From contig OY811988.1 in NCBI GenBank assembly GCA_963681505.1, positions 2,436,306 through 2,500,305 of the forward strand: 64,000 nt of DNA. Reading direction: 5' to 3'. Position numbers and translations under genes: made by a program. The notes under the pieces were generated by a model that searched no databases, was not told the DNA's origin, and saw only the letters and a list, made by a program, of their open reading frames with translations. Shown here one piece after another: positions 57,928-64,000 of the stretch; the stretch's first letter is position 1; every line of letters begins with the position of its first letter. Origin of the DNA: Eunapius fragilis (lineage: Eukaryota > Porifera > Demospongiae > Spongillida > Spongillidae).

Positions 57928-59090
57928 ATGTACACGTAATGTTTCATAGCACTTTTTTTTTGTTTCTTTTAGTTTCAAAATCCTTGGGTGACATCCGAAT
58001 GCCTCTTCTCTTTAATCAATGGAGATGACATATTCTTTACGTTCAAACGGATGGACTCTTCCTCTAAAGTGGCCTATGCCTTCTCTAAGGTCTACCTGTA
58101 CACTTTCATATCTCTTTTCATCTATGTTGTCCTAAACGTCTTCATATCACTTATCGCTGACACTTATGAGACAATCCATGTAAGTGCCATCCGTTTTATG
58201 ACTCTGTGTGGCTGTGTAGTGAGTAGCAATTTACTGAGTGCAGCTACATGTAGATAGTCAGCATACTCAATCCACAAGTAATAATGAAAATTTATACAAC
58301 CTGCCCACATTTTGTGGCCTTTCCCCCCACCCCCCCTTCTCTCACCCCTTGTAACACATACATGTACTTGTTTCATTACACAATGCATGAATAGTGTTTG
58401 TGTATCATACTGTCATGTATGTACATGAACACTTTTCAAATTTTTTTGGCATCAGAGTTTGTAGTTACATGCATGTACATAATCAAACACATTTAGTAAT
58501 GAGCTCCACAAAAGAATAATAGTACATGTACATGTAGAATATGACAATGTACTGTTGAGAATTATTAAGTTGGGTCATTATTGTTCCTGCAATAGCATTT
58601 TGTCATGCATTTCAGCACTTGGATGTTTGGTTTTATTCATGTACATGTACATACATTTGTGTGTATATATACGTGTGTACCCTGCAAGTGGTATGGTGGG
58701 TTTATATCAGAATTGTGACCTTATCATTATAGTACTTGTATGTGTCAGCATGTGTCCGCACAATGCTTGTACGTGTACATGTGTGTTCATACACATAATG
58801 TGCATTTCTGTCCTTCCTAAAGGATCACTGGAAACAGCGCTCCAAAGGCTTTTTGATGGATTATGCAAATGGCTGTTTTGATACTCCCATAAAGAATGCA
58901 TCTGGAAATGGAGTTGTTACTGATTCTCCTGATACAACAGAAGTTGATGCAGGTTTGGACTTTATATACTTTGCAACATTGTTTCAGCTTTAGTGGTAAA
59001 TTTTTATCATTGAATTACATGTAGCAGTGTGGCTGATCTCATCACCATACTCATTTATGGTGTCAACAACTGTAGGGGTAATAAATATAT
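57928..59090 (+). pseudogene. Duplicated 3' end of the TRPML gene
   Basis: The copy begins inside the TRPML intron (the match to 16716 starts at AATGTACACGTAATG) and contains the pore exon 57973-58179 and last exon 58823-58993. The pore exon is identical at protein level (SECLFSLINGDDIFFTF), with one silent change noted. The last exon has Asn to Asp in FLM(N/D)YANG and a different extreme C-terminus (LDFIYFATLFQL). Splice sites and the AATAAA at 59080 are kept. No S1-S5 exons or promoter in the + direction precede it, so it cannot make a channel alone; it is a truncated copy or a source of alternative 3' exons. Confidence 0.85.
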
Positions 59091-59489
59091 GCTGACTAGT
59101 AGGGAAAAATATACTGATGACCACTCACTTCGTAAAACAAGACTCTCACAAATTAAATTGAAATCTTTACCCAAGCTAAATTACATGTTCGTTCTTGAAT
59201 AAACTGGTTATAGCATTTCATTTTTTGTGATAGGGTGGAATGGCTGTGGGGGAAGCGAATGAGTAAGGGATACATTGGTAAATTATTGCAACTCAGTATT
59301 GAAGTTCAATCAGTTTGTTTTGAATTTCATAACCATATTGAATAATTTATTATGATTGATTTACCTTGGGAATTGTCATTGTGCCATTTAAACTCCAGTT
59401 TATGATTAACGTGATCTTTGTTGTAACATTTAACCATTCTGCTTTACTAATGATGCAGCAAAAATCATTGAATTGACATTAACTCATTT

Positions 59490-60914
59490 GTTATACTGAC
59501 TTAAACATAGTATATGCATGAAAGTATCTCCTCCCCCCACCCACCCTCCTGCCCGTATCTTTGTAATCATGAACGCTTCAGCATATGTTTTTTTCCTCAT
59601 AATCATGTACCATTTTATTTTCTGCAATACTCTTTTTAAAGCGGCTACATAAAATTTAAACAGGAGCCATTTTTTTGTTGCGGTTGAAAGGGAGGGGCTT
59701 ATATGCCTTTCAGTACATGTACATGAATGGATGCTTTTGTGTTGCTATGGCGGTGATCATGAATGCTTGTCTGATTGGCTATCAGAGTACTAAGCATCCA
59801 GGGTTCTATAGTGTGTGTTGTATGTGAATTTATAATGTTTTATTTATAGTGTCAGAAGAGCAGCAGAATTGAAGACCTTTTCTTTTCATTTTGTGTTGGG
59901 AGCGTTACACATGTACATAATATATTATATGTACCTGCATGGTTGTTATTGTGGTTTGTGTATACAGTTATTTATTTTGAGATGATTTTAATAAATAATT
60001 ATGTGGTTGTTATAATTTATCTACACTGACCATCTCAGGTTCGTGGGGGAATGTGGGATAGGGAGAGAGTGAGAGGGTGAGGAAGGGAGGGTAAAGAGTG
60101 AGGGAGGGGAATGAGTGAGTGCTGAAGAAAAGCTAGAAGAAGGGAAAGCACACGAGAAGTGGTCTGGGAAGGAAAGATTTGAAACAGAGAAAGTAGATAA
60201 GGGAAGGAGGGGTGTGGAGGTAGGCTGCAGCTAAACTAAATCACATGGGTGAAAAAAATCATAAGTAGTTGGAATACATGTATGTAATATCAGCTAGGAG
60301 GGCCAGTCAGGGAACAGAAGTATGGCATGGAAAGATTGCAAATCAGTGTGAATGAAATGATACACAAGTATGTTGCATTGGTGGATTCAGGATTAGGGAG
60401 GGATGGGAGGGGCCCACGGTGGGGGGAGGGGGGGGGGGGGGGAAATGCTGTAAGCTCGCCCATGTGGTGAGGCTCGACCCCATACACCTTTGCAATTGTG
60501 ATGTTTCGGCATTAAATATCTCATAGCAAACTGCAATGCCACTCCCCCCCGGGTCCATTACTGTTTAGTGGAGACTAGAAGAAACACACATACATATACA
60601 TTAACACACACAGACATACACAATCGGTGACAAACCTCACATGCTTGTGCATGTCTCACTACAAGGTCAGGATTACATGTATCTCATAGCCTCCACTACA
60701 TGTCTCATATCCTCACCTAAATTCCCACTACATGGTCCTTACATTTTTGTGTCTCAGCCTCCACTACACTCACTATGCGTTCAAAGTGCGGTTGATTTAA
60801 AACCACAGCTGAGCTTCTTTTGTGTTGGGATTTACTCTCTGCAAGCACAGATGTACCATATGTTTCAGTATTTTTTAATTAAATCTGCATGTCACACCCT
60901 TGCAGCTACATGTA

Positions 60915-60950
<36 letters not shown>

Positions 60951-61791
60951 CACACACACACAATTACTATAGTTTAAGCACAGTCCCAACACTGCTTCTT
61001 TATCACAACTCCCAAATCCTGCCTTGTAACAGTGGAGTCCTGCATTCATCTTATAGCTCTTTTCATACCATGTAGCCTATTAACATGCTTTAATTCGGAA
61101 AATTTAGAAGAGAAATCAACAAGCGTGCGGACTTATAACAATGTCATGAGAACAGATTGTCATGAAATAATTATGCCCTTGAAGGGTTGAAATACAACAA
61201 TACTATTACTTGTACATGTAGGAGGATCAAGTGCCATGCAATTCCGCCACGGTATATAAATCGTGAGTTGCAGCTGTATATATATTCAAGAAAAGGCCGG
61301 TTGTACAAATAAAAATAATTCATTGCAAGTCAAAGACGCCGGAGTTCCGCCCCATCCTCCCATCACACCCCGGTGTTTGCTTTAATTTATAGTATGATAT
61401 GCATAGACGTGAAGTGTACATAGACAGTTGGTCCAATATATCTGGCGGCGCACGGATTAAGTCACGCACCATGCACGATGCAGTGTAGAGAGGTTGCAGT
61501 GTCATCCCGGGAAGAGCGGCGGCCATGTTTTTTGGTGACTCCAGTTCTGTTACAGAATGTTACAGATTATTTACAGAACTGGGGACACCAAAAAACATGG
61601 CCGCCGCTCTTCCCGGGATGACACTGCAACCTCTCTATTCGTTGGCGTGATAATTCCCGCGGGTAATATTGTTTTGCCTGTACACACTCCTTTGTATACA
61701 CTCCCCTTTAGGGCACTCGATCGAAAATTTGGGATATTGGGTTGCCGCGTGCAGTCACACCCTGAGCCCTCATTGCTCCCATGCATTCAGC
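59490..61791 (+). repeat. R-family repeat, copy R4
   Basis: Full-length-looking copy, continuous upstream with the duplicated TRPML flank and extending downstream over the part otherwise seen only in R2 and R3. It contains the CA run 60915-60962 and the palindromic MITE at 61488-61635. Confidence 0.85.
61488..61635. mobile_element. Palindromic MITE in R4, TA-flanked
   Basis: Same element and same site as 43205-43356. Outer TA dinucleotides lie at 61486-61487 and 61636-61637. The arms are nearly perfect inverses (CATCCCGGGAAGAGCGGCGG and inverse). Confidence 0.85.
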
Positions 61792-61917
61792 CAATTTCAG
61801 GTCCTGACTGCCTGATGCATACGCGTAGACCAGCATAGGAGTGACCCTACTTACCGCGTTCGGTCGGGTAGTCGGGCCACGCCCAACTACGCGGTCACGT
61901 CATTCTATAGCTACGCT

Positions 61918-62232
61918 CATAGGCGGCCCCAGGGGGGGGCCCAGGGGGCCATGGCACCCCCCCCCTCCCCTGGTTATAGCGCCCCCCCCCCCCCCCCCCC
62001 CCAACCCCTGTAAGTAATTTTTACTGTAGCGTTGCAATAACATATAACTAACTATGTGTAAAATAACTACAAACACTTATCTGAGCGTACAAATAGCGAT
62101 TAACAAATGACTATGATTGCAAAATCGATAATGCCCCTCCCCTTTGGCGCCCTTCGTGACGTTGGCCCCTCCCCTTTTGGCGCCCTTCGTGGCGTTGGCC
62201 CCTCCCTTCGGTAAGCGCTGGGGCCGCCTATG
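61918..62232. mobile_element. 315-bp MITE with 15-bp inverted ends and 5-bp target duplication
   Basis: Ends CATAGGCGGCCCCAG and CTGGGGCCGCCTATG are perfect inverses. ACGCT flanks both sides (61913-61917 and 62233-62237), while unit 1 has a single ACGCT at the homologous site near 56322, so the empty site is known. Inside are a ~22-C run and two copies of a CCCCTCCCCTTTGGCGCCCT-type block. There is no transposase. The superfamily is not assigned. Confidence 0.92.
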
Positions 62233-62389
62233 ACGCTGGACGCATCAGGACCCGGTCTCACACCAGGAGCCGTTATTGAAAGGTCGCGCGGGTAAGTTTT
62301 TATTATTGAGTTAGAAAATCCAACTACATACTGTTCAACACTGCCATATACAATTATAAAAATTTCTTGAAGTCAGAGAGAACTGCTGA

Positions 62390-63280
62390 TCACTGGAAAG
62401 CTCCTTTCACCGCACCTATCCACGTTCTTATGTCGGTTGGTTTCTCCCCGGTGATTGCTGTGTATTGACCAAGATCTCCTTGGTTCGTAACAGGAGAACC
62501 TCCATTGATCAACTTGTCCAGTTCCAAAACACCGTCCGCCTGCCACTCCGGGAACCCTATTTGCAGCAAGGCCTGTTTTGCGGCCTCGAACGGAACCTGA
62601 ACGTACTGCACCTGTCTGCCGAGTGCTTCGCTAAAGATAGCAGCGACCTCGCTGAGGGTGTGTCTGTCGCTTACGAGATTGTACGTTCGGTTGGCGTGCC
62701 CGGTTGGGTTGGTGAGTATCGCGGCGGCCGCATTTCCCGCGTCCGCAACGAGCACGGGAGTAAACGGCTTGCTCGGGTCGATGGCATTGTAAAAGGCCGA
62801 CTGACTCTTGATGGTATCCTTAAAGCCCCAGTAGTTGTCGGTGAAGAGAGGCAGACGAAGGAAGGCGTAGGTCACCCCGAGGCCGGAAATAGTGCTCTCC
62901 AGCTTTGTGAACTGAGCTCCAAATATGGTGTCCGTCAAATCGGCCGTGAGCACACTGACCACCAGGAGGAACTTTACTCCCGCGTCTCTGGCGGCCTCGG
63001 CGGTGGCAATGGAGAGCTCCGCCCTCGCCTTGGTTCCAGGTGTGACGATGAACAATGCATCCACGCCCTTCAGGGTTGACACAAGCTTGTCTCTGTCGCC
63101 GCCCATCTCGGCTGCGACCAAGGTGACGCCACTCAGTCCCTTCAGCTTATCGGCGCTCTCCGGATTGCGAACACCAGCTCTGATCTCGACCTTATCGGCA
63201 TATTTGGAGGACAGCGCAGCTACTGTTGCGGCTCCAACGTTACCACTTGCGCCGATAACGAACACCACTGGCTTCGACAT
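62390..63280 (-). CDS. NmrA-like NAD(P)-binding protein, copy 2
   Basis: A 296-aa intronless paralogue of the protein at 56471-57361, starting at ATG 63280 with the same GASGNVG Rossmann motif and NmrA signature segments. By eye the two proteins differ at only two residues, both near the C-terminus: Met to Ile in ALLQ(M/I)GFPE and Val to Leu in GVLE(V/L)DKL. That implies a very recent duplication or gene conversion with the reading frame kept intact. The 3' flank gained the MITE at 61918-62232 about 160 bp beyond the stop. The upstream TATA-like box is conserved. Confidence 0.88.
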   Translation of the reverse strand: MSKPVVFVIGASGNVGAATVAALSSKYADKVEIRAGVRNPESADKLKGLSGVTLVAAEMGGDRDKLVSTLKGVDALFIVTPGTKARAELSIATAEAARDAGVKFLLVVSVLTADLTDTIFGAQFTKLESTISGLGVTYAFLRLPLFTDNYWGFKDTIKSQSAFYNAIDPSKPFTPVLVADAGNAAAAILTNPTGHANRTYNLVSDRHTLSEVAAIFSEALGRQVQYVQVPFEAAKQALLQIGFPEWQADGVLELDKLINGGSPVTNQGDLGQYTAITGEKPTDIRTWIGAVKGAFQ

Positions 63281-63551
63281 TTTATACACAAAACAGTGTG
63301 GTCAAGAGATGATGAGTAAGAAGGGAGAAATGTCTGTTATAAATAGTACCACGTAGGCGTAAGAGATGTGGCTCGTGACGAAACAAGTCATGTCGCGAGG
63401 AATGAATTAATTTAATTTGCACTCCCACGCGATGATCCAATGCCGTGTGTGATACACGTCAGCACGTAAATGGTGACGTGCACGTGATGTTTTAATTCTG
63501 CAGGCAGTTAGTTGTATTTGAAACTGCATGCGTATATCTTATAAAACTATA

Positions 63552-63797
63552 TGGGATCGTGGCAGCGAAAAGGGACGTAGCGCGTATTTTTCATGTTTTC
63601 AAATTATTTCATATTCAAATAATCACCTATATCCTCTACAACTTCTTTCTTACGCACTTGAAATTAGACTCTCAATCATGGAGTTACGGTGGCCGGAATT
63701 TTTAATTACGTAATTGCACGCGTCAACTTTAAATTCATCTTCCTAGAATGATATATATACGCTAGCCGCTAGGTCCCTTTTCGCTGCCACGATCCCA
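63552..63797. mobile_element. 246-bp MITE, TA-flanked, ends related to the foldback element
   Basis: TGGGATCGTGGCAGCGAAAA and TTTTCGCTGCCACGATCCCA are perfect inverse ends, continuing as GGGACGTAGCG/CGCTAGGTCCC, with TA on both sides. The subterminal GAAAAGGGACCTAGCG is shared with the ends of the 11.3-kb foldback element. Unit 1 retains only a scrambled left end (57628-57650) and lacks the right end and ~200 bp. Confidence 0.8.
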
Positions 63798-64000
63798 TAT
63801 TGTCGACGTCATAGGCCTAGCCTTATGTTCAGGTACCGTGCACTCTAGAGTACAGCCGCTGGCTACCGCATGACTTGAGCAAATCTTATATAAATGCACA
63901 CACGAACGTCAGAGCGTTACGAGAGGCTGCCCTTATGGAACATTAACCTCACTTAACCATCATTAACTTCTATGAAATCAATGGAAGGGCAAAATTAGAA

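Larger units (their letters stand above)
56219..64000. repeat. Tandem segmental duplication, unit ~5.6 kb
   Basis: GATGCATACGCGTAGACCAG begins both unit 1 (56219) and unit 2 (~61815). Each unit holds the GGACCCGGTCTCACACC leader, an NmrA-like gene, its promoter and downstream DNA. Unit 1 continues through the TRPML 3' copy and R4 to ~61814. Unit 2 runs off the window at the stretch matching 57731-57820, so the array may extend further. Differences are few apart from indels and MITE-related changes. Confidence 0.85.

Noticed and set aside
56471-63280. Bacterial contamination as the source of the NmrA-like genes
   Set aside because: Both copies are embedded in the same eukaryotic repeats and a TRPML duplication, with TATA-like boxes and no bacterial neighbours.

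Overview
The window looks like nuclear DNA of a marine invertebrate, most likely a sponge or another early-branching metazoan. The grounds are a spliced animal mucolipin (TRPML) channel gene with GT-AG introns, a divergent POT-family transporter, and a dense load of animal-type transposon relics (hAT, Ty3-type, RAG1-like, SWIM/YqaJ and many MITEs). Minisatellites, CA/GA microsatellites and very long poly-G runs are also common. No rRNA, tRNA or CRISPR array was recognised. The species call is inference.

Layout. 0-7 kb: hairpin repeats, a ~36-bp minisatellite (2.5-3.9 kb) and otherwise unassigned sequence. 7-18 kb is the real gene block, all on the + strand: a single-exon POT-like transporter (7.1-8.6 kb), three packed MITE-like inverted repeats (9.1-9.9 kb), the last exons of an unidentified membrane protein with its polyA signal (10.6-12.7 kb), and most of a TRPML gene with its pore exon and C-terminus (13.3-17.8 kb). 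18-39 kb is repeat-rich intergenic DNA. It holds the R repeat family, palindromic MITEs, a fossil Ty3-type integrase preceded by a 42-bp minisatellite, a 21-bp minisatellite behind a promoter-like element, a decayed hAT transposase, and single exons of unidentified genes. 39.9-44.7 kb carries a decayed gene whose N-terminus resembles the RAG1 zinc-binding/RING region and whose downstream exons resemble the RAG1 catalytic core. A SWIM/YqaJ-type relic follows it, the two separated by an R-family insertion.

44.9-56.2 kb is one giant foldback structure of about 11.3 kb: two ~1.1-kb terminal inverted arms, ~230 copies of a 27-bp satellite on one side, ~50 inverted copies on the other, and an inner inverted repeat at the centre. 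56.2-64 kb is a tandem duplication with a unit of about 5.6 kb. Each unit carries an intronless, GC-rich NmrA-like NAD(P)-binding gene on the minus strand, and the first also carries a copy of the TRPML 3' end with R-family DNA. The two NmrA proteins differ at about two residues, so the duplication is recent. A 315-bp MITE with a clean 5-bp target duplication has since entered the second unit.

The most notable signals are the RAG1-like locus, the foldback/satellite element whose ends resemble those of a small MITE at 63.6 kb, and the recent NmrA-TRPML duplication. All identifications were made by reading the sequence; no database search was run.
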